The notes: generated by a model from the sequence alone, not told the origin. Shown: positions 1 to 9,102, counted from the stretch's first letter. The stretch is 44,601 nt of DNA from Petasospora fabianii (GCA_022641835.1 CP048729.1:1-44601), one strand, 5' to 3'. A program made the numbers and translations.

Positions 1-115
1 CCATTATGAAGCAATATCATATGGGGTTCTGTAGAAAGCTGGGTTTTCCGTAATTAATGTTCATTATGTCAAAGCAGCTGGTACTAATTATGATTATGTG
101 GGGCCTTTGTTACAA

Positions 116-127
116 TATATATAAAAG
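116..127 (+). promoter_or_regulatory. TATA-like element
   Basis: The sequence TATATATAAAAG lies about 50 bases before the ATG at 175. It is a good TATA-box match at a plausible distance, and is the main reason to suspect plus-strand transcription at the left edge. The site is seen; its function is inferred. Confidence 0.35.
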
Positions 128-174
128 TTAAACCTAAAAACCCCAAACTACATTTTTGTTTTAAAGACCCTACC

Positions 175-356
175 ATGTCTGACAGAAATACTAATGGGTA
201 AGCAACTCAAGAGACCTCTACAACTGAAATAATTAAGTTTGATATTTATTACGTAAAGAAGTAAGCACACCCATGTGAACATACTAATTAGTTGCTTTAC
301 AAAGGCCTACTACCACTCAACACTTGGCACAAAGAATGATGATTGTGAAAATGTGA
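175..356 (+). CDS. Possible spliced micro-ORF (24 codons), unrecognised
   Basis: An ATG at 175 opens seven codons (MSDRNTN) plus two bases, then a 5' splice site GTAAGC at 198. A branch-like ATACTAAT lies near 280, and an AAAG acceptor ends at 304. Joining 175-197 to 305-356 stays open and gives MSDRNTN-GPTTTQHLAQRMMIVKM followed by TGA. A TATA-like element lies upstream. There is no membrane segment or recognised family. The second exon overlaps the 3' end of the convergent gene at 310-1101. The splice signals resemble the confident introns in this window, but such a short product could be chance or an unstable or non-coding transcript. Confidence 0.2.
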
Positions 357-1101
357 AGGGATACTGCAGCTCATCCAGCTTGAAAAACACACTTTTAAGA
401 TGAGCTATGTGTTGGTCCACGGTATTGGAGTGCACCAAAATGCGGAAATCTCTAGAAAGCTTTACGAATTGAATTCTTTCTTGCTCAAAATATGTCCAAA
501 AGAAATGCTGAAGATGGAGATCAGTTTGTGGGAGCCTCTCGGGAAGAACTTGACACTCATAGGTATCAACTTTCCCTGAGTCCCTATAGTAAACATTGAA
601 TCCAGTTTGAGCCCGATAGTTTGGATGAAGCGGAACTGCTGAATGGGTCTTGGTAAGTTGGATGACAGAAAATATGGTGCCATCTGCAGGTCCTTTATCA
701 GTTTCGAATGGTGGTTCTTCAATCGGATTGTATTTAAGTCCTTCAAATCTGACAGTGAAACGAGGTTCACCATTGGTGTCAATCCTTACGTCTGCTCTGG
801 CTGGGAAAGTTTGATGAACATCTTTCTTCGAGAGATAGTTCGCCTTGGTTAGCATCTCCACTTCAGCAGCAAGGTCAAAATTTGTCTGAAACTTGGCTTC
901 TGGAGGCACAGCTTCAAAGTATTCAATGACATCTGGGCTTGTTGGGTCAAAAGTTAGGCCCTTGTAGCCATCACGAACATGATTGTGGCTAACGCTATCA
1001 CCCAGAGTCTCTCGGAGATGTGGCGAGACGACTTCGTTTATCAGATCAGAGCGTTGCTGTTCAGTGATATCCTGTGAGTCAAGATGATCAAGCTGTTCCA
1101 T
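310..1101 (-). CDS. Hypothetical protein, 263 aa
   Basis: This is an open frame of 263 codons starting at the first ATG (1099-1101, MEQLDHLDSQ). The frame extends upstream to an in-frame stop but has no earlier ATG. The protein is soluble-looking and mixed in charge. It has no signal peptide, membrane segment or repeat that I can see, and it ends in an aromatic-rich tail (SSFFVPSVEW). The composition looks like a real folded protein, with many charged and aromatic residues and little low complexity. I do not recognise the family and assign no function. It is transcribed in the same direction as the UFD1 gene upstream of it. Confidence 0.65.
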   Translation of the reverse strand: MEQLDHLDSQDITEQQRSDLINEVVSPHLRETLGDSVSHNHVRDGYKGLTFDPTSPDVIEYFEAVPPEAKFQTNFDLAAEVEMLTKANYLSKKDVHQTFPARADVRIDTNGEPRFTVRFEGLKYNPIEEPPFETDKGPADGTIFSVIQLTKTHSAVPLHPNYRAQTGFNVYYRDSGKVDTYECQVLPERLPQTDLHLQHFFWTYFEQERIQFVKLSRDFRILVHSNTVDQHIAHLKSVFFKLDELQYPFTFSQSSFFVPSVEW

Positions 1102-1461
1102 GGTTTTATATATTACAAGATTCCGTTCACGGTTAGAGTTTAGTGGTTGATGAATGTCTTTGTTCTTCAATCGCCGTTTTATCTAGGCGCGCGATTATGT
1201 GTGATACAGGAGCGAAGGTACAGACGAGCTAGCCGTATGTCATGAGCGAGCGCTCTGGAACACAGCAATGAGTGCTCTCTGCAACCTCTAATGCCTTCTT
1301 GTTGAACTGAAGTGTCGTAGTATGCATTTTCAAGTTCTCGAGAGCGGTCTTATAATCATTGGGAGAATCGCATTTCTAGCTTCTAAAGTGAGCCTACTTT
1401 GAGACAGAGCTATAAGTGGAACTCATGAGTTTTACCTATCAAACTTATAAAAAACGGCCAC
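1102..1461. other. Intergenic: 5' region of the 310-1101 gene and 3' region of UFD1
   Basis: These 360 bases separate two minus-strand genes. They should hold the UFD1 terminator and the promoter of the hypothetical gene. A GC-rich patch (GGCGCGCG) lies near 1186. I see no RNA gene or convincing reading frame. Confidence 0.5.
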
Positions 1462-2568
1462 TCAATCAATCTCGATTACTTCTGGACTGTGAACCTTTGG
1501 TTTTGGACTTTCGTGTGACTTCTTATCTTTTCTCTTCTTGCTTGTCCTCAGCGATTGTCCCTGACCCATGAATTCTCTATGTTCTGACTCTTCTTCAGAA
1601 CCCTCAGTCTTGACCGCGACATGTGGGAACCCGAAGAACAATTGTCCATGAGGGAGTGTAAGCGGAGCAGGCTCACCTTCAAACACAAGCTTACTCAAAT
1701 CAACCTGTTCTTCTTTCTTCTGCTGTGGCTTGATCTGTCTTCCAGAAAGCTTTTGTCCACCGCCAGAGAAGTTAGAAGCCTTCTGATTCGCACTCAAGGC
1801 AAGCTTGGCAAAGTCGATGCTTTTTGCCATTGTACCCAAAGTCTCAGGCTTGGGCGTCTGTGATGAGGTACTCTTCATGCTTTTATAGTCTGGCTCGACA
1901 TATCCAACAGGTGGGGCAAAATCGGTCTCAAGATCTGTCTCAATGACACAGATACTATTGAAGCTGTTGTCAGGTTTCACCTCTAGTACTTTAATACCAT
2001 AGATCTTGTTGTTGTAGCTTATCTCAATAATGTCACCAATGGTCAAAGTAGCAAAGTTTCGGAGTACGTTCTCCAACACGGCTTTTGGATCAGAGATGTC
2101 GAGGAAGTCTACTGACTGCGGCTCGATCTTGACAAACTTTCCGAGGGGAACATCAACACTGGCAACCCGAAGAACAGAGCCTGGCTTGACCTGCAGTGTA
2201 GACATCATCCACTTTGGGACATAGACACGACCTTCTTCTGCAACAAACTCCAACACACCCGAACAAGTCTTCAATCCCTTATCTTCGTTCGAGAGTTCAA
2301 AAAGCATTGGGTATCTGATGTGGAGCATCGTGAGCTTGTTTAATGCACTTGGTGGAAGAAAGATCTTACCACCGTAGTTGGCGTCTGTCTTTCTAACGTT
2401 CTCAGGCATCATATCAACAGGATAGCATCTAAACATTTGGTTGAACTGCTGAGGGAGGGCACCGAAGCCCTGGGGCATTCCGAAACCGCCACCGAAACTG
2501 GAGAACTGAGAGATGTTGTTAGCCACTTTGAAGAAATAGGAACAATTTTAGAGCTATTTACATACCAT
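1462..2568 (-). CDS. UFD1: Ufd1, ubiquitin-binding cofactor of Cdc48/p97
   Basis: Ufd1 pairs with Npl4 to recruit polyubiquitinated substrates to the AAA ATPase Cdc48 for ERAD and ubiquitin-fusion degradation. The gene joins 2566-2568 (the ATG alone) to 1462-2505, giving 348 aa. The spliced start, M-FSSFGGG, resembles the start I recall for S. cerevisiae Ufd1. Without splicing the frame would begin at a non-ATG codon. The Ufd1 double-psi barrel/UT3 domain covers roughly residues 20-200, with FRCYPVDMMPE, GGKIFLPPSALNKL and FAPPVGYVEPDYKS. The C-terminus has the GQLFFGFP and GQSLRTSKK patches and ends SPEVIEID, as in the S. cerevisiae protein. It is divergent from TFC4, and the shared promoter carries a PACE-like site. 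Confidence 0.95.
2506..2565 (-). other. UFD1: UFD1 intron (60 nt) directly after the start codon
   Basis: On the minus strand, ATG is followed at once by GTATGT. A branch-like GGCTAACAAC lies near 2520, and a CTCAG acceptor ends at 2506. Removing it joins ATG to TTC TCC AGT and gives the expected Ufd1 N-terminus. The nearer AAAG acceptor would leave a 40-nt intron and the wrong frame. Confidence 0.85.
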
Positions 2569-2646
2569 TGCCGTATATGAAGAGGGTCGGTAGCTGATGA
2601 AAACAAGTGTGTTACTGCTCAGAAGTGTGAGATGATGACGCACTTT

Positions 2647-2655
2647 GGTGGCAAA
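2647..2655 (+). promoter_or_regulatory. PACE-like site (GGTGGCAAA), candidate Rpn4 target
   Basis: This is an exact match to the proteasome-associated control element GGTGGCAAA bound by Rpn4 in S. cerevisiae. It lies about 80 bases upstream of the UFD1 ATG in the UFD1-TFC4 shared promoter. PACE sites mark proteasome-regulon genes, and a Cdc48 cofactor is a natural member. The match is seen; regulation here is inferred. Confidence 0.6.
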
Positions 2656-2831
2656 CCTCCAGGTTTACTTATGATCGCGGAGAATGCGGCGCCTACCAAA
2701 ATGCTACCCCCTAGCAGGGAGACGCGTGAAATGTATTTGGCAGTATTTTTGTTTTGTTTATAGATTAGCTTCTTTATAAGTCAAACCCCCATAACCCTTT
2801 GAACACCTGAGTCAGATACTGATCCTGGGAG

Positions 2832-5753
2832 ATGTCAATTCCAGTGGACCCAGAGCTCGCTCGTCAAAACGATGCTGATGCTGCGATCTACGATGATATC
2901 GATGTTGATGCCATGATGGCAGGCACTTACAACCAACAGGAGGACGATGACAATAACCCAATCGCCTTCTCTGACTTTGAAGATGATGACGGCTCTATGG
3001 ACAGATCACAAATTGATGATGATGTACTTGCAGCCTTCTCAGAAGATGAAGAGGATTGGTATGAAGATGATGACGAGCAGGACTTTATGGACGCAATCAG
3101 AGAGGCCAACAACTTCAGTACCAAGAAGAGAAGCAATAGGAAAAGGTTCACAAATATTCGCCCAGATAAGGAACTTGATCCAGAGATCCGTATACTTCTC
3201 TCTAATGGTAATGACATGTTTGTCTCGAAAGACCTTGAAGGTGCAGAGAAGATGTACTTAGAGGTGGTGAAGAGAGACCCCAAGAACTTCCCTGCATACA
3301 AGAGTTTGGGTGAGATCTATCAAATACAGAACGCCAAGAACAAGAGTTGTAATGCATGGTTCTTAGCAGCCCACATCAAACCACAGGACGGTGAATTCTG
3401 GGCTCAAGTTGCCAAACAAAGTCGTGAGCTAGGGCACAACGCCCAGGCTCTCTATTGTTATGGACGTGCCATCACTGCTGGATATAAGGTGTTTGATGTG
3501 CTACTAGAGCGTGCTATCCTCTACAGAGAAACGGGTCAACTAGGACGTGCATCAGAAAACCTCCAGAAGCTCCATGAAGCATACCCTCACAAGGCTGGTG
3601 TGCTGCGAGAACTTGCCCTCATTTACATTCAACTCAATCGTGTGAACGATGCTATCGCAATGTATCTAAAAGTTTTTGAGAAAAACGTTCTAAGAAGGGA
3701 ACGTGAAGAGGCTTCTGATGATGACTACGATATGGAAGAGGGAACCACAAGATCTTCCAAGGTTGACTTCCCCGTGTTTGACTGGTCATCCTTGAACATC
3801 TTAACCGAGTTATTCATGAACCAGAAGAACTATACCATTGCAATTAAGACCATCAAACATATAGCCAGATGGATTCAAAGACGAGAGGATGAAGATTTTT
3901 GGGAAGAAGCTGCAGATGATTCCGAGTTCGATGAAAGACGTTATGAAAACAGCAAGTTTGAGGCATTGCCGGACATTCTCAAGACACGGCCTCACAAACT
4001 TCCTGTCGATATTCGTGTCAAGCTAGGTTCTTTAAGATTGAACCTGCAAGATGTTGATGAAGCATTGGTACACTACAAGTTTCTCTTGAATGATGATGTC
4101 AGCGACATGGCAGATTTGTTCTTCGAAGCAGCCTCGAAGTTGGAAGAATCCCAACTATTTGGCGATGCGATCAAGTTCTACCTTCCATTGAGCAAGCTTG
4201 ACGAGTTCCACACATCACAGCTTTTCACCTCTCTTGCACGTTGCAGCACTGAACTTGGGAAGTATGAAGAGGCAAAGGATTACTACAATACGGCACTGTC
4301 CATGGACCCTCAAAACCTTGATATTATGCTCTCGCTGGTGGAAGTATTGTACTATCTAGATGAAGTTGAAGAGTCGCAGAAGCTTTTGGATAAGGTGAAT
4401 GTGCTGAGATTTAAGAAGTCGGACAAAGCTAATCAAGTTGACACTTCAGTTCCTGAAGCTCCTGTGGAAGACCAAGCATTGATCCAAAACACGGCAATAA
4501 GGGTGGCAAAGAAGGGATCCAAGATGTCTGATTTTGAAAAGCAGGCCCGTGAGGATCGAATCAAGCAAAATGTAATTGAGAAACACAAGAGACTACAGAG
4601 GCTTCGACCGGGTCTTGAAGCCGGTGATAAGGTTGCTGCTTCCACATGGATCCAATTGGCATCTGACCTAATTGAGATATTCTCCAACGTGAGGAACTTC
4701 TTCCCAAGAGATAGATCGAGACAGTTCAAAGGTATTATCATGAGAACTAAGGGACTACAGATGGATATCGACTCCAAAATTGAGAGAATCTCTCAACTAT
4801 ACGAAGGTTTCACATCGAAGGTGGAGGAGAAGGTGGTATTGACATCGAAGGAGGAATTTAGAGGTGTGAAGTACGAGGACTGGTTCGACCTGTTTATGGA
4901 GTATGCACTTGCAGTGGCTCGTTTTGACAATCCATACGACGCCAACAGTATCATTGATAATGCAAAGAATGTCAACGTCTTCTTCCAGAACAAGGAGCGT
5001 GAGAAAGTGATGAGTTTAATCAAGCTTGCCATATCTCTTCGTACCAGGGATCAAAAGGAGATTCTGCTCTCTCTTAGAGCTGTTTTGAACACATGTCAGT
5101 TCAACAGAAAATTGTTGAAACTCTTTTTGCTCGTTCAGCCTTCTGGTAAGTTATGTACCGAGAACTTCATCTCTATAAACCACCAGAAGTACTTCCTGAG
5201 ACAAATTAAGGCCTTTGACTCCCTCAAGTTGAAAAAGACAATTCCAGGTATGGCAACTATAGTGGATAAGGATCTTGATCCTCAGGGAGCTGACAATATC
5301 TATTTGATGTACATCTACGCTTGCCTGCTGTTCACCAACAGAAGTTATGTTCCAAGTCTTGTCTATTTCACCAGAATCTACAAGAGCTACAAGACGGAAC
5401 CATTAGTGTGCTTCTTATCTGGACTGGCGCACGTTCACAGAGCCATGCAGCGTTCATCAACGAACCGTCATATGGAGCTACTACAGGGATTCAAGTACCT
5501 GATGGAATACTTTGAGCTCCGCAGTCCAGTTGAGAAACAAGAGACATTGTACAATCTTGGCCGTGTGTTCCATTTGCTTGGTCTTGTGTCGATTGCAGTG
5601 GAGTACTATAATCGTGTTCTTGAGGAGTTTGGAGATCAGGATGACGAGGAGGACTTAAAACGACAGACAGCGTACAACCTCGTTCTGATATACAACAGCA
5701 GTGGCAACACACGTCTATCAAACATGATAATGGAGCGCTACTTGACCGTCTAG
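2832..5753 (+). CDS. TFC4: TFIIIC subunit tau131 (Tfc4), TPR protein
   Basis: Tfc4 is the tau131 subunit of TFIIIC. It binds the A-box side of tRNA genes and recruits TFIIIB through its TPR array. The protein is 973 aa, close to the yeast family length. Residues 1-105 are very acidic. TPR units follow from about 123 (DMFVSKDLEGAEKMYLEVVKR, split here as DMFVSKDLEG and AEKMYLEVVKR) through about 500, and more TPRs lie near the C-terminus (ETLYNLGRVFHLLGL, QTAYNLVLIYNSSGN). A basic linker at about 570-600 contains ENVIEKHKRL-like charged sequence. It starts at the first ATG after the divergent promoter shared with UFD1, the same pair arrangement I recall in S. cerevisiae. No intron is needed. 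Confidence 0.95.
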   Translation: MSIPVDPELARQNDADAAIYDDIDVDAMMAGTYNQQEDDDNNPIAFSDFEDDDGSMDRSQIDDDVLAAFSEDEEDWYEDDDEQDFMDAIREANNFSTKKRSNRKRFTNIRPDKELDPEIRILLSNGNDMFVSKDLEGAEKMYLEVVKRDPKNFPAYKSLGEIYQIQNAKNKSCNAWFLAAHIKPQDGEFWAQVAKQSRELGHNAQALYCYGRAITAGYKVFDVLLERAILYRETGQLGRASENLQKLHEAYPHKAGVLRELALIYIQLNRVNDAIAMYLKVFEKNVLRREREEASDDDYDMEEGTTRSSKVDFPVFDWSSLNILTELFMNQKNYTIAIKTIKHIARWIQRREDEDFWEEAADDSEFDERRYENSKFEALPDILKTRPHKLPVDIRVKLGSLRLNLQDVDEALVHYKFLLNDDVSDMADLFFEAASKLEESQLFGDAIKFYLPLSKLDEFHTSQLFTSLARCSTELGKYEEAKDYYNTALSMDPQNLDIMLSLVEVLYYLDEVEESQKLLDKVNVLRFKKSDKANQVDTSVPEAPVEDQALIQNTAIRVAKKGSKMSDFEKQAREDRIKQNVIEKHKRLQRLRPGLEAGDKVAASTWIQLASDLIEIFSNVRNFFPRDRSRQFKGIIMRTKGLQMDIDSKIERISQLYEGFTSKVEEKVVLTSKEEFRGVKYEDWFDLFMEYALAVARFDNPYDANSIIDNAKNVNVFFQNKEREKVMSLIKLAISLRTRDQKEILLSLRAVLNTCQFNRKLLKLFLLVQPSGKLCTENFISINHQKYFLRQIKAFDSLKLKKTIPGMATIVDKDLDPQGADNIYLMYIYACLLFTNRSYVPSLVYFTRIYKSYKTEPLVCFLSGLAHVHRAMQRSSTNRHMELLQGFKYLMEYFELRSPVEKQETLYNLGRVFHLLGLVSIAVEYYNRVLEEFGDQDDEEDLKRQTAYNLVLIYNSSGNTRLSNMIMERYLTV

Positions 5754-5938
5754 GTGGTTGAATATATCTATATGTATCAGTGATTGTAGTTTTGACATGA
5801 TAAACACCGCTCTCTACCTATGTGTGTCCCCTAACACCTCCGCGCCAAAAGATAAAACGATAGCTCAGATTACTCCACAACACACTAACTTGAACAAGGG
5901 GGAAACCAGGTCAGCCCAGCAATCACAGCAGCAACGCA

Positions 5939-6963
5939 ATGCCACCACAGATATCAGCACAGGTGAGTGATTTTCAGGAGAAAGGTTTTGGAGAAGAAAG
6001 ATTGACAGTGAACTAACCGGCACGATAGGGTCGTTTGAAGGTGTCCTTAAAGATGGCAATCAGCCGTCTTAGATTCACACAGACGAAGAACACAGCCCTT
6101 ACCAAGCAACAGAGAAGACAGGTGAGTACAGCGATAACATCAATGGGATACCTTTTGTATGCAATACTAACACACATCAGATGGCAGAGCTTCTTGCTTT
6201 GGGGAAGGAGGAGAGCGCGCGTATCCGTGTTGAGAACATTGTGCGTGAGGACATTTATATTGAGCTCCTTGAGATGTTGGAACTGTACTGTGAGCTTCTT
6301 CTTGCTCGTATCGGCTTGCTAGAGAAGAAGGAATGTGATGCTGGATTGGAGGAAGCTGTCAAGACGATTATCTACGCTGCACCACATACAGACGTCAAAG
6401 AGCTCAGTGTGATACGTGATATGCTCGCTCACAAATTTGGACCAGAATTCACACAGGCTGTCGTAACCAACGAAGACGGTATGATTCCAGAAAAGATTCT
6501 CAAAAGAACAGCAGTCGAGGCACCATCTGAAAAGCTCGTGTCTTTGTATCTGAAGGAAATTGCAAAGGCTTATGACGTGCCATTCAGCGACCTGGATGAA
6601 GAAGAAGAGGAAGAGGAGAAGGATGGGGTGTTGGATGAGGAATCTGACGATGACTCGGGTGAAGGAGGCAAGCCGATCGTGGTGGAGAACCCTGATGACG
6701 GGCCGACACTCGAGGATAGACTTACCACGCCGAGAAAGTTGTCTGCAGCTAGTATGCCCCTGCCAGACTCACAAGGATCACCTATTTCTGTACGTCCTCC
6801 TCACAAGACAAGTGACAACCCTCATCCGGTAGTGAAGATCCCACAGGACGTGGCTGCGCAGGTGGCCCGCAAGAAGCGCACGAGCGACGCTGGTCTCAAG
6901 AAGAAAGACGGCGATACGGACCTAGACGCTTTGAGAAAACGCTTTGAAGCTCTTAAAAGATGA
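5939..6963 (+). CDS. IST1: Ist1, ESCRT-III-like regulator of Vps4
   Basis: Ist1 is an ESCRT-III-related protein that binds Did2 and Vps4 and tunes multivesicular-body sorting at endosomes. The gene joins 5939-5962, 6029-6121 and 6181-6963, for 299 aa. Exon 1 encodes MPPQISAQ. Exon 2 encodes GRLKVSLKMAISRLRF and the rest of helix 1. Exon 3 starts MAELLALGKEESARIRVENI and carries the family signature IELLEMLELYCELLLARIGLL. The Ist1 helical domain ends near residue 185 (LVSLYLKEIAKAYDVPFSDL). An acidic stretch and a low-complexity tail follow, ending in a basic coiled segment. Reading only exon 3 would lose the first helix. The gene lies between TFC4 and BTN1. Confidence 0.93.
5963..6028 (+). 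other. IST1: IST1 intron 1 (66 nt)
   Basis: The donor is GTGAGT, the branch is AACTAAC at 6011-6017, and the acceptor GATAG ends at 6028. It is phase 0. Splicing restores helix 1 of the Ist1 domain. Confidence 0.85.
6122..6180 (+). other. IST1: IST1 intron 2 (59 nt)
   Basis: The donor is GTGAGT, the branch is ATACTAACA near 6165-6172, and the acceptor CATCAG ends at 6180. It is phase 0. The join gives KQQRRQ-MAELLALG, matching the continuous helix of the family. Confidence 0.9.
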
Positions 6964-7173
6964 AAAAAAAAGCATGCTTACCCCACACGATTGTATGATA
7001 CCGTAGATATAACAATTGGTCTGAGGACTGAGGTGCCGCGACTTGACAAGGCGAGACGCACTCGGCTCAAATCCCTTATCTTCAAGCTGGGAGACAAAAA
7101 TACACATAGATATACACACACACAAACTTCTCCTTTGTGATTGTCTTTAGCGCACACACAGACACACTTATCA

Positions 7174-8316
7174 ATGTCACTACGCATCTCCTCAGTGTTT
7201 GCATCCTTCTGGCTGTTTGGACTGCTCAACAATGTGCTCTATGTTGTCATTCTATCCGCCGCAGTTGACCTTGTTGGTCCACTCGTGCCCAAGGCCACGG
7301 TACTCCTCGCAGACATCTTACCGTCATTCACCATCAAGGTTACTGCTCCATTCTTTATCCACAGAATTGCATACCCACATAGAATATGTGGTCTCATTGC
7401 GCTGAGTCTCACGGGGATGGGCTTCATTGTGTTTGGATCACTCCGGCTCAAGCTGTTTGGTATCATTCTTGCATCATTGAGTTCGGGCCTTGGTGAGATT
7501 ACATTCCTCCAATTAACACACTTCTACAAGGAAGTGAGCTTGAACGGTTGGAGTTCAGGCACTGGAGGAGCTGGATTAGTTGGGAGCGGACTGTTTCTAC
7601 TTATGACAACGATATTAAAAGTCAACGTTAAGACCACTTTATTGATGTTCGCCATCTTCCCACTGGGATTCCTTCACTACTTTAGACTGCCACCGCCGGA
7701 GACCGAGGTGTATCAAGAGCTCCCAGTTGAGGAGTCACAACAAACATTCACAGCAAAGGATTCATTCAAAACTACAGTGAAACGTCTCAAGGGCCTCGTT
7801 GTTCCATTTATGATTCCACTATCGACAGTTTACTTCGCAGAATACCTTATCAATCAGTCCGTCTCTCCAACTCTATTATTCCCTATAGAAGACACCCCAT
7901 TTGCCAAATACAGAGATATCTATGTCACATACGGAACTCTATACCAACTTGGAGTCTTCATTTCAAGATCTTCAGCCTCTGTTGTTAGAGTCAAAAACCT
8001 TTACATCCCATCGGTTCTGCAGTTCGTTAACCTGTTTCTCCTTATATTACAGTCACTATACTACTTTATTCCCTCGGTATACATCATCATGATCATAGTA
8101 TTCTATGAGGGACTCTTGGGAGGTGCTGCATATGTCAACACGTTCATGCTCATCATTGAAACCATTGCTGAAAGCGAGAGAGAGTTTTCACTAGGAGCCA
8201 CATCCATGAGTGATTCTGGAGGAATTGTCTTCTCTGCATTAGTTGGTCTTTGGTTGGAACCAAATCTCTGTAAATATCAGGTTGGACATGGCAGGGACTG
8301 GTGTCAAAAGAGTTGA
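7174..8316 (+). CDS. BTN1: Battenin (CLN3) homologue, vacuolar membrane protein
   Basis: Btn1 is the yeast orthologue of human CLN3, a multi-pass vacuolar/lysosomal membrane protein linked to vacuolar pH and basic amino acid balance. The 380-aa product starts at the ATG at 7174. It opens with a conserved battenin stretch, FASFWLFGLLNNVLYVVILS, and has about ten hydrophobic segments. Family-like motifs include SSGLGEITFLQL, WSSGTGGAGLVGSG, and a C-terminal YEGLLGGAAYVNTF with LEPNLCKYQVGHGRDWC. CTG codons encode the conserved W-L-F-G-L positions, which supports CUG as leucine. It is convergent with YJU2, six bases apart. Confidence 0.93.
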   Translation: MSLRISSVFASFWLFGLLNNVLYVVILSAAVDLVGPLVPKATVLLADILPSFTIKVTAPFFIHRIAYPHRICGLIALSLTGMGFIVFGSLRLKLFGIILASLSSGLGEITFLQLTHFYKEVSLNGWSSGTGGAGLVGSGLFLLMTTILKVNVKTTLLMFAIFPLGFLHYFRLPPPETEVYQELPVEESQQTFTAKDSFKTTVKRLKGLVVPFMIPLSTVYFAEYLINQSVSPTLLFPIEDTPFAKYRDIYVTYGTLYQLGVFISRSSASVVRVKNLYIPSVLQFVNLFLLILQSLYYFIPSVYIIMIIVFYEGLLGGAAYVNTFMLIIETIAESEREFSLGATSMSDSGGIVFSALVGLWLEPNLCKYQVGHGRDWCQKS

Positions 8317-8322
8317 AGCTTT

Positions 8323-9102
8323 TCACCTCTTTATTTTAATACCCAGCTTACTGATTTTCCTCTTCTTTGTCACAATACCAGGACGTGATATTGTGCTGAT
8401 ATCTGTAGGTTTGGTTTCCGTTGTTGCTGTTGTTGGTATCTGAGCCGTTGCAAAAGCTGCAGCGGCAATCTCATCATCCTTGGACTCTTCTTTCAGCCTT
8501 TGAGCCTCTTCTTCCCTTTCTCGTGCGAATTCATCAACTTTAATCGACTCCAAGCGTGCATTTCTATCCTTTAATTCCTCTAATTCCTCATGGAGATCTT
8601 GTTGTCTTCTAATATCGTTCAATTTCTCCTCGAGCTCCTCCACAGTTGTTCGCTTTTGATCCTTCTTCATGAGTTCAGCACGCTCTTCTTTTTCCTCTTT
8701 TTCGAGTCTCGCCAGAGTTTCATCCAAGGTTTCGTTCTTGAGTTGGTGTTCTGAAGTGGCTGGGTTCTCGTAGTTCCTCTTAGCACCAGATTCCACGACG
8801 TAGTCGGCACTCTTGTGATCTGTTCTAAAGATAATCTCACCGGCACACCGCGTGCATTTTATGTGGAACCTTATAATCTTCATACCAAGGTACGTCTGAT
8901 CCGTTGTTTCCTTCTTAGCGTTAAACTTTCGAGATTTGGATATGTATTCGCCACAGCTGGTGCATTTTAAAGAGAAGGGCGTCATGAGTCTCACCGTGGG
9001 CAGTGCAGCGTTGCCCGTGCGCACCTTCTTGCGCTTCTTGACCACCTTCGAAGGGTCGAAATCTGGTGGATAGTACTTGTTGATAACCTTACGCTCTGAC
9101 AT
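8323..9102 (-). CDS. YJU2: Yju2/Cwc16 splicing factor
   Basis: Yju2 joins the spliceosome with the Prp19 complex and is needed for the first catalytic step, acting after Prp2. The 259-aa protein starts MSERKVINKYYPPDFDP, the invariant family opening. It has two CxxC pairs, C47/C50 (CTSCGEYI) and C83/C86 (CTRCAGEI), consistent with the conserved zinc-binding fold. The signatures KFNAKKET and GAKRNYENP follow. A charged coiled coil runs from about 120 to 215, and the C-terminus is basic (TKKRKISKLGIKIKR). It shares a 322-base divergent promoter with the DCW1-like gene. Its length is near the yeast norm. Confidence 0.95.
   Translation of the reverse strand: MSERKVINKYYPPDFDPSKVVKKRKKVRTGNAALPTVRLMTPFSLKCTSCGEYISKSRKFNAKKETTDQTYLGMKIIRFHIKCTRCAGEIIFRTDHKSADYVVESGAKRNYENPATSEHQLKNETLDETLARLEKEEKEERAELMKKDQKRTTVEELEEKLNDIRRQQDLHEELEELKDRNARLESIKVDEFAREREEEAQRLKEESKDDEIAAAAFATAQIPTTATTETKPTDISTISRPGIVTKKRKISKLGIKIKR

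Noticed and set aside
2702-2716. Small TGCTA/TAGCA palindrome in the UFD1-TFC4 promoter
   Set aside because: Five-base arms around five C are too short to separate from chance.
5758-5970. Short plus-strand frame between TFC4 and IST1
   Set aside because: It starts at TTG and overlaps IST1 exon 1 and its donor in another frame.
7021-7090. B-box-like CGGCTCAAATCC on the plus strand after IST1
   Set aside because: The flanking bases do not pair as a T-stem or acceptor stem and there is no matching A box, so it is not a tRNA gene.
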